Source: JBKQVT01 sp963727245 (GTDB taxonomy: Bacteria; Planctomycetota; Planctomycetia; Pirellulales; Thermoguttaceae). From it: DNA of 64,000 nt. The position numbers were made by a program, and so were the translations under genes. The notes beneath the pieces were generated by a model. That model did no database searches, was not told the DNA's origin, and saw only the letters and a program-made list of their open reading frames with translations. This document shows, piece by piece, positions 7,701-16,713 of the stretch. The stretch spans positions 690,074 to 754,073 of the forward strand of contig CAVSFO010000009.1 of assembly GCA_963727245.1 (NCBI GenBank), read 5' to 3'. How positions within the stretch are numbered: position 1 is the first letter of the stretch; the number at the start of each line of letters is the position of its first letter.

Positions 7701-10003
7701 GCGTCCTCGGCGTCGGCCGGCTGTGGCGCCGCCGCGGCGGGCTCGCTGCCCACGGGCTGGCCGGACTTGCCAGCGCCCAGCCGCCCGGCCATGGCGGCGT
7801 ACTCGAGGCCCCAAACCACCGCCGCGACGAAGCCGCCCACCGCCCCCAAAAGCGCGGAGAGGGTGGCCCCCGGCCGCCCCCACATCCACAACAGCGCGGA
7901 TCCGGCCAGCAGCCCCACGACGACGATCAACAGCTTCGACCGCGTCGTCCGCAGCATTTGCGTGCGGACGTGGTGGCCCAGGGCACTTTGCGCCGACAGG
8001 TTGGCCACCTCGCGCATCGCCGCCAGACGCACGTGCGTCTCCGGCGCCAGCGCACGCGGCGTGGCTTCTGCCTCGGGTTGCCGAGCGGGCGGGGGCGGGG
8101 CCGCCGGCGATTTCGCCGCCTTCACCTCGGCCGGCTTTTCTTGCAGAGCCCGCGGCGGTTCCGACGACGGCTTCGGCACAGCGGCCTCCGCGGGGCGGGC
8201 GGACGCCGGCGAGCCGGCGCTCTGTTTGTCGTTGCGCAGCCGCTGCAGCAGTCGCGTCATGTAGTCGTCGATCGATTCCTCGTCGCCGTGACGCCGCGGC
8301 GCTGTCGGCGAAGCGCCGGACGAGGCTGGCTCGGCCGCCGGCGGCTGCGGGGACGCCGTGGCTGCCTCGTGTTGCGGGCCGTCCGCCTGCGGTTCCTCCC
8401 CGTCGTCTTTCCGCCCTCCGGCGGCCCCTGTGCGACGCGGCACCCCGTGAAGATCCACCGGCGCCGCGTCCGGCCGCTGGCGGCGATCTGCACCGGGCGG
8501 CTCCGGCTCGACCGCGGCGGCGGGCCGACTTTGCGGCGGCTTGCCGCTCTCTTGGCGGCAACGTTGCTCGAACTCCTCTTCACGCGATTGCAGTTCGACC
8601 CCAAGCGCACGGAGGTCTTCCGCCTGCTTGGCCAGTTGCCGCTCCGAGCGCTCGTGCTCGGCCTGCCAGCGTTGTTGGCGCTCGGCCAGCACCCGCTCGC
8701 GCTCGGCCAGCGCCCGCCCGCCGGCTTCCAGCTCGGCCTGCCGCGCCACCAATTGCTGCGACTGCTCGGCGAACTGAGCGGTTGCCTCGCCCTGCCGGAC
8801 CTCCCCAAGGCGGCAGTCTTCCTGGCAGGCGTGCTCGGCGGCCTCCAACCGGCTCTGCCGCTCGTCGAGCCCTTGCCGGCGCTGGGCAAGTTGGGACTGC
8901 TGGTCTTCAAGTGTCTGCTGGCGGGCGTCCAACTCGGCCTGCAGCGCGGCCAGTTGTTCGTTCCGCTCGTCGAGCTGACGCTCGGACTGTTGCCGCTCGG
9001 CCTGCCACTGCTCGTGCCGCTCGGCCAGCGTGCTGCGGTCGGCTTCCAACCGGCTTTGCTGCTCGTCGAGCCGTTGCTGGCGCTGGGCAAGTTCGGACTG
9101 CTGGTCCTCAAGTGTCTGCTGGCGGGCGTCCAACTCGGCCTGCAGAGCGGCCAGTTGTGCGTCGCGATTGCTGAACTGGCGATCGGACTGTTCCCGCTCG
9201 GCCTGCCACTCTTGCTGCTGCTCGGCCAGCGTGCTGCGATCGGCCTCCAACCGGCTTTGCCGCCCGTCGAGCCCTTGCTGGCGCCGGGCAAGTTCGGACT
9301 GCTGCTCCTCGAGTGTTTCTTGGCGGGCTTCCAACTCGGCCTGCAAAGCGGCCAATTGTTCGTCGCGCTGGTTGAACTGGCGATCGGACTCTTCCCGCTC
9401 GGCCTGCCACTCTTGCTGCTGCTCGGCCAGCGTGCTGCGATCGGCCTCCAACCGGCTTTGCCGCCCGTCGAGCCCTTGCTGGCGCCGGGCAAGTTCGGGC
9501 TGCTGCTCCTCGAGTGTTTCTTGGCGGGCTTCCAACTCGGCCTGCAAGGCGGCCAATTGTTCCTCGCGCTGGTTGAACTGGCGCTCGGACTCTTCCCGCT
9601 CGGCCTGCCATTGCCGGTGCAATGTTTCGGCGGCTTGGGCCGGTTCCGCCGGGGCATCGCCGGGGAGGGCCGCGGTGGCAGCGAGGACCTCCAGCTCGAT
9701 GGGCCCGACGCTCAGGCGGTCGCCGGCAGCCAGTTCGGCATCGGTGAACGCCTGGCCGTTCAGCCGCGTATCGGCCGACCAACGGCGAACGATGGTGGCG
9801 CGATCGCCGCGGACGATCAGGCAATGGAGCGGCCCGACGCCGCGGGCCCGCAGCCGCAGCGTGCATTGCGGCCCGGAGCCGACCGTGCACTTGGCGGCGC
9901 GGAGGCGGACAATCTGGCCATCGCGGGCAGAACCGCAGAGGCGGAAGGCCAACGGTGCGGCGGCGGCCTGAAGGGGTGAAGGCGTAAGCGTGCTGCTGGA
10001 CAT
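7697..10003 (-). CDS. FHA-domain coiled-coil membrane protein with long internal repeats
   Basis: 768 residues from ATG at 10003. Residues ~17-105 form an FHA phosphopeptide-binding domain (CTVGSGPQC, then PLHCLIV, then LNGQAF). Residues ~130-480 are a charged Gln/Glu-rich coiled coil built from about five near-identical 67-residue (201-base) units containing QAEREESDRQF and LEADRSTLAEQ. A Pro/Ala-rich linker follows. Near the C-terminus are two hydrophobic segments (KLLIVVVGLLAGSALLWMW and the LSALLGAVGGFVAAVVWG region), with a short tail. It is probably anchored by the C-terminus with the FHA domain in the cytoplasm. The partner is unknown; no kinase is adjacent. Confidence 0.82.
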   Translation of the reverse strand: MSSSTLTPSPLQAAAAPLAFRLCGSARDGQIVRLRAAKCTVGSGPQCTLRLRARGVGPLHCLIVRGDRATIVRRWSADTRLNGQAFTDAELAAGDRLSVGPIELEVLAATAALPGDAPAEPAQAAETLHRQWQAEREESERQFNQREEQLAALQAELEARQETLEEQQPELARRQQGLDGRQSRLEADRSTLAEQQQEWQAEREESDRQFNQRDEQLAALQAELEARQETLEEQQSELARRQQGLDGRQSRLEADRSTLAEQQQEWQAEREQSDRQFSNRDAQLAALQAELDARQQTLEDQQSELAQRQQRLDEQQSRLEADRSTLAERHEQWQAERQQSERQLDERNEQLAALQAELDARQQTLEDQQSQLAQRRQGLDERQSRLEAAEHACQEDCRLGEVRQGEATAQFAEQSQQLVARQAELEAGGRALAERERVLAERQQRWQAEHERSERQLAKQAEDLRALGVELQSREEEFEQRCRQESGKPPQSRPAAAVEPEPPGADRRQRPDAAPVDLHGVPRRTGAAGGRKDDGEEPQADGPQHEAATASPQPPAAEPASSGASPTAPRRHGDEESIDDYMTRLLQRLRNDKQSAGSPASARPAEAAVPKPSSEPPRALQEKPAEVKAAKSPAAPPPPARQPEAEATPRALAPETHVRLAAMREVANLSAQSALGHHVRTQMLRTTRSKLLIVVVGLLAGSALLWMWGRPGATLSALLGAVGGFVAAVVWGLEYAAMAGRLGAGKSGQPVGSEPAAAAPQPADAEDA

Positions 10004-10070
10004 AGTTTTCCTACCCGGTTGGGGATTCAAACGGGATTTTCCATCGCGCGGTTGCAACTGGCAGGAACCC

Positions 10071-10146
10071 GTGCCACGGCTGTGTCAGCCGTGCCGTAAC
10101 TGAGTGGTTTGCCCAACGTCAGCACGGCTGACACAGCCGTGGCACA
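10071..10146. repeat. Palindromic repeat family F, copy 1
   Basis: Arms GTGCCACGGCTGTGTCAGCC (10071 onwards) and its complement ending at 10146 flank about 30 bases of unpaired loop. A second copy at 49732-49800 lies inside the squalene-hopene cyclase gene. Confidence 0.85.
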
Positions 10147-10682
10147 CGGTCCATTGGGGGACTAAATCCTCTACGGCATTTAGCTTACGCCGGGGGCCGG
10201 GTCAACGGCGGCGGCCGCAGTTCCAGGATTCCTTGGCGGCGGGGGAAAAAGGGCTGGATATCTGTACGGGTTTTGTCGATTATCCGTTAGCGTCAAGGGG
10301 GTAGCAACCGCGGCGCGGATCGGGTATCATTGAACGTTTTCCCGCCGAAGTGTCCTCGCCGCCGCCGGTGGCCCGCCCCCCGATTATCCGCAGACGTTTG
10401 AACCGTCTGCCACGCCATAAGTTATTTGGAGTCAAGTAGTTACAGTTGTCTACCCACCCGGGGGCCGAAACCGCCGGAAAAGGGTAATTTTTTTGATCCT
10501 CGCACAGTTGAATTGCGTAGTATAGTTTGGTTACTGTCCCCGGGGCGGCCTCATCTTCCGCCCCCGACAGCGACCAGACCGGAACTATCAGTCACACATA
10601 GAGGAGGGGTTCGAAGACGGCTACTCTGGAGGGGGGCAAAACCTTCAGCGCGGCTAGACGCGGACGCCGAGGTGAAATCCCT
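10147..10682. other. 536-base gap without a recognisable gene
   Basis: Upstream of the DksA-like gene. Short ORFs here (for example 10426-10686) have no protein character. The stretch 10400-10540 is less GC-rich than its surroundings and may hold the promoter and a long leader. TAGTATAGTTT at about 10516 is a candidate -10 area, but no convincing -35 is seen. GAGGTGAAA at 10670-10678 is the likely ribosome-binding site for the next gene. Confidence 0.5.
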
Positions 10683-11132
10683 ATGAGCCGCAAAGATGCG
10701 ATCCTTTCCATGCGCCAGCTTCTCATGAAACGGCGCGACGCCTTGCGAAAGGCACTGGCGGGCGACCTGAGCCTGCTCAAGGAACTCAGGGCCCAGACTT
10801 CCGGCGATATGGTTGACGCCGCCTTGGACAGCGTCCAAGACGAGATCAGTTCGCAGTTGGCAGAGGTAGAGAGCCGAGAGTTGACCCGCATCGAGTATGC
10901 CCTGGAGCGGATGCGAAATGGACAGTTCGGCCTCTGTGAAGGCTGCGGGACCAACATCCCCGTGGCCCGCCTCAACGCCCTGCCGTACGCGACCTATTGC
11001 ATCAAGTGCCAGCGCGAGGCCGAACGTCAAGGTGCGTCGTCGTCCGCCGACGTCGATTGGAGCCGTTTGCTCAACGTCTCCGGCAACGATGCCGACCTGT
11101 CCATCAACGACATCGAGTTGGACGTTTCCTGA
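10683..11132 (+). CDS. DksA/TraR-family C4 zinc-finger protein
   Basis: 149 residues. An N-terminal helical hairpin (residues 1-75) is followed by the four-cysteine zinc finger CEGCG...YCIKC near residue 80, then an acidic tail (DADLSINDIELDV). This is the DksA/TraR fold, which inserts into the RNA polymerase secondary channel. Whether it works with ppGpp cannot be told; the DksA tip residues Asp-x-x-Asp are not clearly recognisable. A TraR/YocK-like regulator is the alternative. GAGGTGAA precedes the ATG. Confidence 0.85.
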   Translation: MSRKDAILSMRQLLMKRRDALRKALAGDLSLLKELRAQTSGDMVDAALDSVQDEISSQLAEVESRELTRIEYALERMRNGQFGLCEGCGTNIPVARLNALPYATYCIKCQREAERQGASSSADVDWSRLLNVSGNDADLSINDIELDVS

Positions 11133-11147
11133 GCGGCCACCGCTGAA

Positions 11148-12418
11148 ATGGGAAAAAACACCCGTTGGGCGATTTCGATGCAGCGGAAGCAGCCAGACGG
11201 GCGGTCAGTCTTGACGCGGTCCGCCGCCATCTCCCAGCGCGACCGTCCGCGAGCCGGAATATTGCTGCTGCTGGCGGGCCTGTTGGTCGGAGTCAATTTG
11301 CTGGCCGCTCCGCCGGCCCGGCGCAGACGCCCATTGCCTCCTCGACCGCCATCGCCGTGGCCCTGGAGGGCAGCGACGCGGTCACGCCCCAACAGCGAGC
11401 TGAGTTGCAGCGCACCCTGGACAAGAACGCCGCGGTCCTGGAAGCCCAGTCCGCCGTGCTCAAGGCGGTCGCCAGGCTGGTCGGCCCCACCGTGGTCCAC
11501 ATCGAGGCCGACGGCGCCACCCCCGGCAGCCTCGAATACGGCCACGGCCACAACGAGGAGGCCGGCTCCGGCGTCATCATCCAGTGGAAAGACAAATATT
11601 ATGTGCTGACCAATCGGCACGTGGTCCATGCCGCCTCGGTCGAGGGCATCAACGTCAACCTGGCCGACGGCCGGCGGCTCCATCCCCGGCAACTCTGGGA
11701 CGACGCCGACACCGACGTCGCCGTGTTGGCCATCGACGGCCCCCGCCTGGTGGCCGCCTCGCTGGGCAATAGCGACCGCATGGAGGTCGGCGATTTCGTG
11801 CTGGCCGTGGGCAGTCCCTTCGGGCTGCGAAACTCGGTCACGTTCGGCATCATCAGCGCCAAGGGCCGCCGCGACCTCCAGTTCGGCAACGCCACGGTCC
11901 GCTTCCAGGACTTCCTGCAGACCGACGCCGCCATCAATCCGGGCAACAGCGGCGGTCCGCTCTGCAACCTGCGCGGCGAGGTCATCGGCATCAACAGCGC
12001 CATCGCCAGCAAGTCGGGCATCAGCGAGCGGATCGGTTTCGCCATCCCCATGAACATGTTCTTCAACGTCGCCCGGCAACTGATCGAGACGGGCAAAGTG
12101 ACGCGGGCCTTCCTGGGCGTGAGCCTCGATTCGCACTTCGGGCCGGCGATGGCGGCCGAGCTCGGCCTGCCCAATCCGGTCGGCGCCCGCGTGCTCAGCG
12201 TCACCAAGGGTTCGCCCGCCGAGGCGGCCCGCCTGCAAGTCGGCGACGTGATCGTGCAGATCGACGGCGTCCGCGTCGAGGACGACGCCCACCTGGTCAA
12301 TCTGGTCAGTCTGCTCGAGGTGGGCAAGCGCGTGCCGCTGGCGATCTACCGGGACGCCAAGGTCATGACAGTTCCGGTGGACGTGGTCGACCGCAGCAGC
12401 TTCGACGCCGCCCCGTGA
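11148..12418 (+). CDS. HtrA/DegP-type serine protease with one PDZ domain (frameshift near N-terminus)
   Basis: Periplasmic or membrane-anchored quality-control protease. The triad is visible: His in YVLTNRHVV, Asp in DTDVAVLAI and Ser in NPGNSGGPL, followed by a PDZ domain (GARVLSV, GSPAEAARLQVGDVI). From 11165 one frame reads the whole enzyme, but its first ~45 residues look wrong. From ATG 11148 another frame reads a plausible signal anchor (GILLLLAGLLVGVNLLAAPP) up to about 11320. Joining them needs one extra base in the run at 11310-11325. I interpret this as one gene with a single-base deletion or sequencing error. Start choice is uncertain (11148 or 11178). Confidence 0.88.
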
Positions 12419-12460
12419 CGCGGGTTGATCTTCCCGCGCTTCCGGTCCGCGGTCCCTGTT

Positions 12461-12544
12461 CCCCAAGCCCACCGGCGGCGTCCGGTGGGATCTGACGCGG
12501 CAAGCGACGCTGCTCCCACCGGACGCAGCCGGTGGGCTTGGGGA
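12461..12544. repeat. Palindromic repeat family C, copy 1
   Basis: Arms CCCCAAGCCCACCGG and CCGGTGGGCTTGGGG flank an inner inverted repeat around TCCGGTGGGA/TCCCACCGGA. Further copies are at 14911-15010, 35896-36048 and 56541-56636. It sits between the protease stop and the adhesin leader. Confidence 0.85.
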
Positions 12545-12780
12545 ACGGGGGCGATCGCCGGACCCCGGTCTCCGCCCAAAAAGCCCTCGGCCCTTCTCCT
12601 CATAGTAATCTCCCGCGCGGATGATTGAAAACTGGGAAGGCGGAGAATCTGCGAAGTTTGTAACACGCAGAAACGATTCTTCGGGCCGGTAAAACCCTAA
12701 AGACCGGCAAAGTCGCTGTCGATTGATACAATCGTGACAATCAATTTCTTCGGGAGGATTGTCAAGGTTTACCAATCAAT

Positions 12781-12801
12781 GAGGCGTTGCGTAAACGCCT
12801 C
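12781..12801 (+). promoter_or_regulatory. Leader hairpin before the adhesin gene
   Basis: GAGGCGTT and AACGCCTC form a perfect 8-bp stem around a 5-base loop, about 12 bases before the AGGAAAGGGGG ribosome-binding site of the adhesin. The surrounding leader (12640-12780) is AT-richer than average. Possible roles are mRNA stabilisation or control of translation; this is only an inference. Confidence 0.45.
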
Positions 12802-12832
12802 GGCTCTTAATGAGGAAAGGGGGAACCGTATT

Positions 12833-14114
12833 ATGTTGATGTCATTTCCAAAATCGCGCATGGCTTCCAGACGCGTGAGTCCGCGTCTGCCGTTGGCGTT
12901 GGCGGCCACCGCCGTCGCCCTTACCCTGGTTTGCGCCCCCCGGTTGGCGGTGGCACAATTCCTGGGGACGGACTTCACGACCGGCAACGCCGACGGCGCC
13001 ACGGCCACGGGGACCTACTCGATGGCCGCCGGTTCACTTGCGTCGGCCAGCGGCGACTTTAGCACCGCGATCGGCATGAGCAGCACGGCCAACGGCATCG
13101 GTAGCACCGCGCTCGGCGAACTCAGCATATCCAGCGGCGACTATAGCATGGCGCCGGGCGCGAGCAGCACGGCCAGCGGCCTCGGAAGCACCGCGCTCGG
13201 TTACGCCAGCACGGCCAGCGGCATGCAAAGCACCGCGCTGGGCGAGAACAGCGTGGCCAGCGGCGACTATAGCATGGCGCTCGGGCGCGAGCAGCACGGC
13301 CAGCGGTCTGCAAAGCACCGCGCTGGGCGTTAACAGCCTGTCCAGCGGCAGCTTTAGCACCGCGGTCGGCCAGGGCGCCACGGCCAGCGGCCTGCAAAGC
13401 GCCGCACTCGGCCAGGGCGCCACGGCCAGCGGCGACTATAGCAGCGCACTCGGCCAGGGCAGCACGGCCAGCGGCTTTGAAGGCGCCGCGGTCGGCTCTT
13501 TCAGCTTGGCCAGCGGCAGCTATAGCACCGCACTCGGCGTGAACAGCGTGGCTGGCGGCAACAGTAGCACCGCGATCGGCAATAACAGCTCGGCCGGCGG
13601 CGCCAATAGCACCGCGGTCGGCGTGAACAGCATGGCCGGATTCACGAATTCCACCGCGATCGGCTACGGCGCAACGACCACTCGAAATAACCAGATGACT
13701 CTGGGCACGGCGACCAACACCTACACCGCGCCGGGCATCACGTCGGCCGCCAGCCTGGCGGCGCAGGCCGGCCCAACCCAAATCGTCACCTCCGATGGCG
13801 CGGGCAACCTCGCCACGACTTCGGCCAACGCCGTGGTGAACTCGTCGTCCACCTTCCAGGACTTGAAGCACACCGTGAATCGGGACACCGAAGGCGTCGC
13901 CATGGCCATCGCCCTGGGCGCCGGCGGTGCGGTCCTGCCGGATTGCACCTGTCGTGCCGTCACGATCGAGTGCGGCGACTTCGATGGCGCCAACGCCGTC
14001 GGCATCTCCGGCATACAACGCCTGGGCGATCACCTGTTCATGAACGGTGCGGTCGGCATCGGCTGCGACTATGGCAGCGTCGGCGGCCGCGTCGGCGTCA
14101 CCTACGCTTGGTAG
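12833..14114 (+). CDS. YadA-like trimeric autotransporter adhesin (one frameshift)
   Basis: Signal peptide from ATG 12833 (LPLALAATAVALTLVCAP, probable cut after AVA). Then about fifteen 14-residue head repeats of the STAxGxxAxASG type, as in YadA/Hep_Hag heads. Residues from DLKHTVNRDTEG onwards form the C-terminal trimeric membrane anchor (AMAIALGAGGAVLP, GANAVGISGIQRLGDHL, GGRVGVTYAW), ending in an aromatic residue. A run of GGG at 13283-13285 has one base more than the equivalent point in the other repeats; it shifts the frame and would stop translation at 13333. Correcting it restores one ~427-residue protein. Outer-membrane location is implied. AGGAAAGGGGG precedes the start. Confidence 0.87.
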
Positions 14115-14157
14115 GAAACACACTCACTTACTTCTACGCAAGCCCAAGGAATTGGCC

Positions 14158-14855
14158 ATGACTGTCCTTAACGGTCGGAAACGTGGAACGCGGCAACCGA
14201 GGGCCACGGCGTCGTGGGCCCTCGGGAGCGGGCTGGCGATTGTCCTCCTGGCCGCCGCAATCTGCTTTCCCCCGCAGCCCTCTGCCGCGCAAGCGCAGCA
14301 GTCTTATCCGGCGCAGGCGCCACAGCCTTATCCGGCGCAGGCGCCGCAGTCTTATCCGGCGCAGGCGCCACAGTCTTATCCGGCGCGAGCGCCGCAGCGC
14401 GATCCGCAAATCGACATTTTCGTGATGCTGGTCAGGAACGCGGTGACCGCCGCCAATCAGGGCAACCTGACGGGCAACTACACGGTGCTCCGCGACCTGG
14501 GCGGGCCGGCCTTCCGCCAGCGAAACTCGGCCGCCCAGTTAGCCGTCATCTTCCAGCGGCTTCGCGACCAGAAGGTCGACCTCAGCCCGATCCTCATCCA
14601 CGCCCCGGTGTTTACCGAGCGCCCGGGGATCGATCAGGCCGGGGAACTGCAACTGGTGGGCTTCTTCCCCACGGAGCCGTTGCAGATCCGGTTCCGGCTG
14701 GCATTTCAGCGGGTGCAAGGCGGCTGGATGATCGACGCGGTCGGCATCGGCACGGCCCCGGCGTCGGCCCGGGCGCGGAGGCCGCGGCCTTCCGCGCACC
14801 AGCGGCCGCCCCCGCCGACTTGGCGAGCCAGCCTCCCCAAACCTACACGCGCTAG
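14158..14855 (+). CDS. Periplasmic protein with QAPQSYPA repeats (frameshift at 3' end)
   Basis: It starts 43 bases after the adhesin stop, with AAGGA before the ATG, so it is probably co-transcribed. A signal peptide (LGSGLAIVLLAAAICFPP) is followed by five 8-residue repeats (QAPQSYPA, 24-base DNA repeat) and a ~110-residue domain (LTGNYTVLRDLGGPAFRQ, VGFFPTEPLQIRF). To my recollection similar domains occur in secreted alphaproteobacterial proteins of unknown function. The frame continues wrongly after about 14765. One frame over, a natural-looking tail (AAAFRAPAAAPADLASQPPQ) ends with TAG at 14853-14855, so one base seems missing. Function unknown; a partner of the adhesin is plausible from position only. 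Confidence 0.72.
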
Positions 14856-14910
14856 CACGCAGCAACGGCGCACGACCGCGACCGAGCGCTGCCGCGCCGC
14901 GGGTTTCTCG

Positions 14911-15010
14911 CCCCTAAGCCCACCGGGCACCCGCCGAGCGGGTCGCGTCCGGTGGCAAGGGCGTCGCCTGCCCGCTTCAGGTCCCACCGGTCGCCGCCGG
15001 TGGGCTTGGG
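14911..15010. repeat. Palindromic repeat family C, copy 2
   Basis: CCCCTAAGCCCACCGG at the left and CCGGTGGGCTTGGGG at the right, with an imperfect inner inverted repeat. The right end supplies the C-terminal Pro-rich residues and the stop of the small membrane protein on the minus strand. Confidence 0.8.
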
Positions 15011-15219
15011 GGAGGGGGCGGCGAAAGGGGCGACGCAGGGGACACCACGGATTTGCCGGCCGCCCGGCTAGCGGCGCCCGCCGCGGCGGGCTGCGAAGAA
15101 TCCCTGTGGAACATCTTGAAAATAAACATCGCCAAGATCAACAGCAGCATGGCGATCAGGTAGACCCGCAAGACGAGCAACGCGATGGAGACGGTGCGGG
15201 TGGTCTTGATGCGCGGCAT
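14977..15219 (-). CDS. Small single-pass membrane protein, 80 aa
   Basis: ATG at 15219 has TTGGAG about 9 bases upstream. Residues 1-9 are basic (MPRIKTTRT), residues ~10-38 are one strongly hydrophobic segment (LRVYLIAMLLLILAMFIFK), then an Ala/Ser/Pro tail. The last ~15 residues (SPPPPPSPPAATGGT) are the translation of palindrome C2, so the stop is repeat-derived. No family recognised. The next gene on this strand is the PRC/CBS gene starting at 16703, in the same direction. Confidence 0.6.
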   Translation of the reverse strand: MPRIKTTRTVSIALLVLRVYLIAMLLLILAMFIFKMFHRDSSQPAAAGAASRAAGKSVVSPASPLSPPPPPSPPAATGGT

Positions 15220-15239
15220 GGGTTTGAATCTCCAAGGTA

Positions 15240-15371
15240 GTTTCTGTTGCGGAAGGCGGGCAAACGGTAGGGTGGGTCGAGTGCAGCGAGCCCCACCAAC
15301 TCTGATTCGACCACTTCCTGGTGGGGCTCGCTGCGCTCGACCCACCCTACAGGTCCTCCCGCAACAGAAAC
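15240..15371. repeat. Palindromic repeat family D, copy 1 (extended form)
   Basis: The outer arms GTTTCTGTTGCGG and CCGCAACAGAAAC enclose inner arms GTAGGGTGGGTCGAG (15267) and CTCGACCCACCCTAC (ends 15350). Related copies are at 51351-51383 (variant), 59082-59149 (right half, with the same CAACAGAAAC flank) and 61943-62026. Confidence 0.85.
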
Positions 15372-15409
15372 AATGTAGCGGTGCCAGACGGCGTGTGCCG
15401 CGTACTGTT

Positions 15410-16703
15410 TTATACCGACGCCCGGGCGACGAGCCCCTTCATAATGTCCTTGTAGTGGATCACGCCCAGCAGATGATCGCTGCGGTCCACCACGGGGACC
15501 ATGCGGTAGTGATACTTGGCAAAAAGTTCTTCCAGGTCTTCGCGGACGTCCTCGGCCTCGGCGGCCACGACCGGCGCCACCATCAGGTCGCCCAGCAGGG
15601 CGTCGTCCTTGGCCAGCACCAACTCGCGGAGGTCGACCACGCCCAAGAGCAAACGATCCGGCTGGCCGACCACGTAGACGTAGGAAATCATGTCGTGATC
15701 GAAGCTGGACGTGCGCACCACCCCCAGCGCCTCGCCCACGGTGGTCTCCTTCGACATGGTGACGCAGCCGGGCGACATCAGTTCCCGGGCGGTGGCCTCG
15801 CGCTGCGAGAGGATGACTTCGATGCGGCGGGCCTGCTCCTTGGGGAGCATGCCCAGAAGCTCGATCTTGTTGGCGTGCGGCAGCACGGAGAGCAAGTCGG
15901 CCAGTTGCGGCACCGACATTTCGCCGAGGATGGTGCGGGCCCGCTCGCGGCGCAGGTTGGCGATGATCTGCCGCTGCGCCCGGGGCTCGGCTTCCATGAG
16001 CGTTTCCGCCGCTTTCTCCGAATCGAGCGCCGAAAAGACGGCCTGCTGCTCCTCGCCGGAAAGCTCCTCCAGCGCGTCGGCCAGGTCCTCGCTGGGCAAT
16101 TCCTTGACCTGCGCGGGTGACGGAAAGCGAGACGCTGTCGCTGGCCACGGCGTCTTCCAACGACAGCGGCTGCACGTACTTCCAGGAGATGAAGCGGTCC
16201 CTGAGCAGGCCCAGCGAGCCCAGGCCCCATTTGCGCAAGAAGCCGTTGAAGGAGATATCGACGTGTACGATGACCATGCGGCCTTTCGATTCCAGGAGGT
16301 GCACGTCGTTGACCACCTCGGTGCGGCGGCCGTCCATGTCGAGGATCGTCTTGCCCATGAGGTGCTCGTTCAGCAGCATCCAGCCGGGCTGATCGACGAA
16401 GGGGGGATAGCGGTCCGCCTCGGGCGGCTGCACGAAGACGGCATCGTCGTCGATCTTCACCACGCGCTCCCAGGGGATCATCTCGGTCGGTTTGCCCCAG
16501 CCGTGTTCGACGTAGATGCCGGCGGCCTCGGGGTAGGGCTCGCTGAGGCGGAAGACCAGGTCGGTGAGCTTGCCGAGGCGGTTGCCGATCTTGCCGGCGC
16601 AGATCGGCCGCCCCAGGAGCTGGGAGAAATAGTAGAAAGCGAAGTCCTTTCCCGTCGCACCCGGATCGGGCGTCTTGGCGACATTTTCCGGCGACATGGC
16701 CAT
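15410..16703 (-). CDS. PRC-barrel / MgtE-N / CBS-pair cytoplasmic protein (frameshift)
   Basis: ATG at 16703 with GAGAGGTG upstream. The N-terminal ~190 residues hold two PRC-barrel-like units (LGRPICAGKIGNRLGKLTDLVF; MGKTILDMDGRRTEVVNDVHLL). Then comes an MgtE N-terminal-type helical superhelix (LPSEDLADALEELSGEEQQ, LRRERARTILGEM) and two CBS domains. The MgtE membrane domain is absent. The frame changes near 16105-16125 (one base), which separates the PRC half from the MgtE-N/CBS half. It lies 10 bases after the NRAMP-like transporter on the same strand, so it is probably a cytosolic sensor or regulator of that transporter's metal. Confidence 0.8.
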
Positions 16704-16713
16704 GGGACACCTC

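Noticed and set aside
6711..8561. 616-codon minus-strand ORF opposite the TIM-barrel and FHA genes
   Set aside because: It is the antisense shadow of two genes with clear protein motifs; its own translation is Arg/Gly/Ala-rich without domains.
10426..10686. 86-codon ORF upstream of the DksA-like gene
   Set aside because: No start context or conserved look; it overlaps the likely leader and ends just inside the next gene.
11027..12775. 582-codon minus-strand ORF opposite the HtrA-type protease
   Set aside because: GC-rich antisense frame; composition is His/Asp/Val-rich as expected for a shadow.
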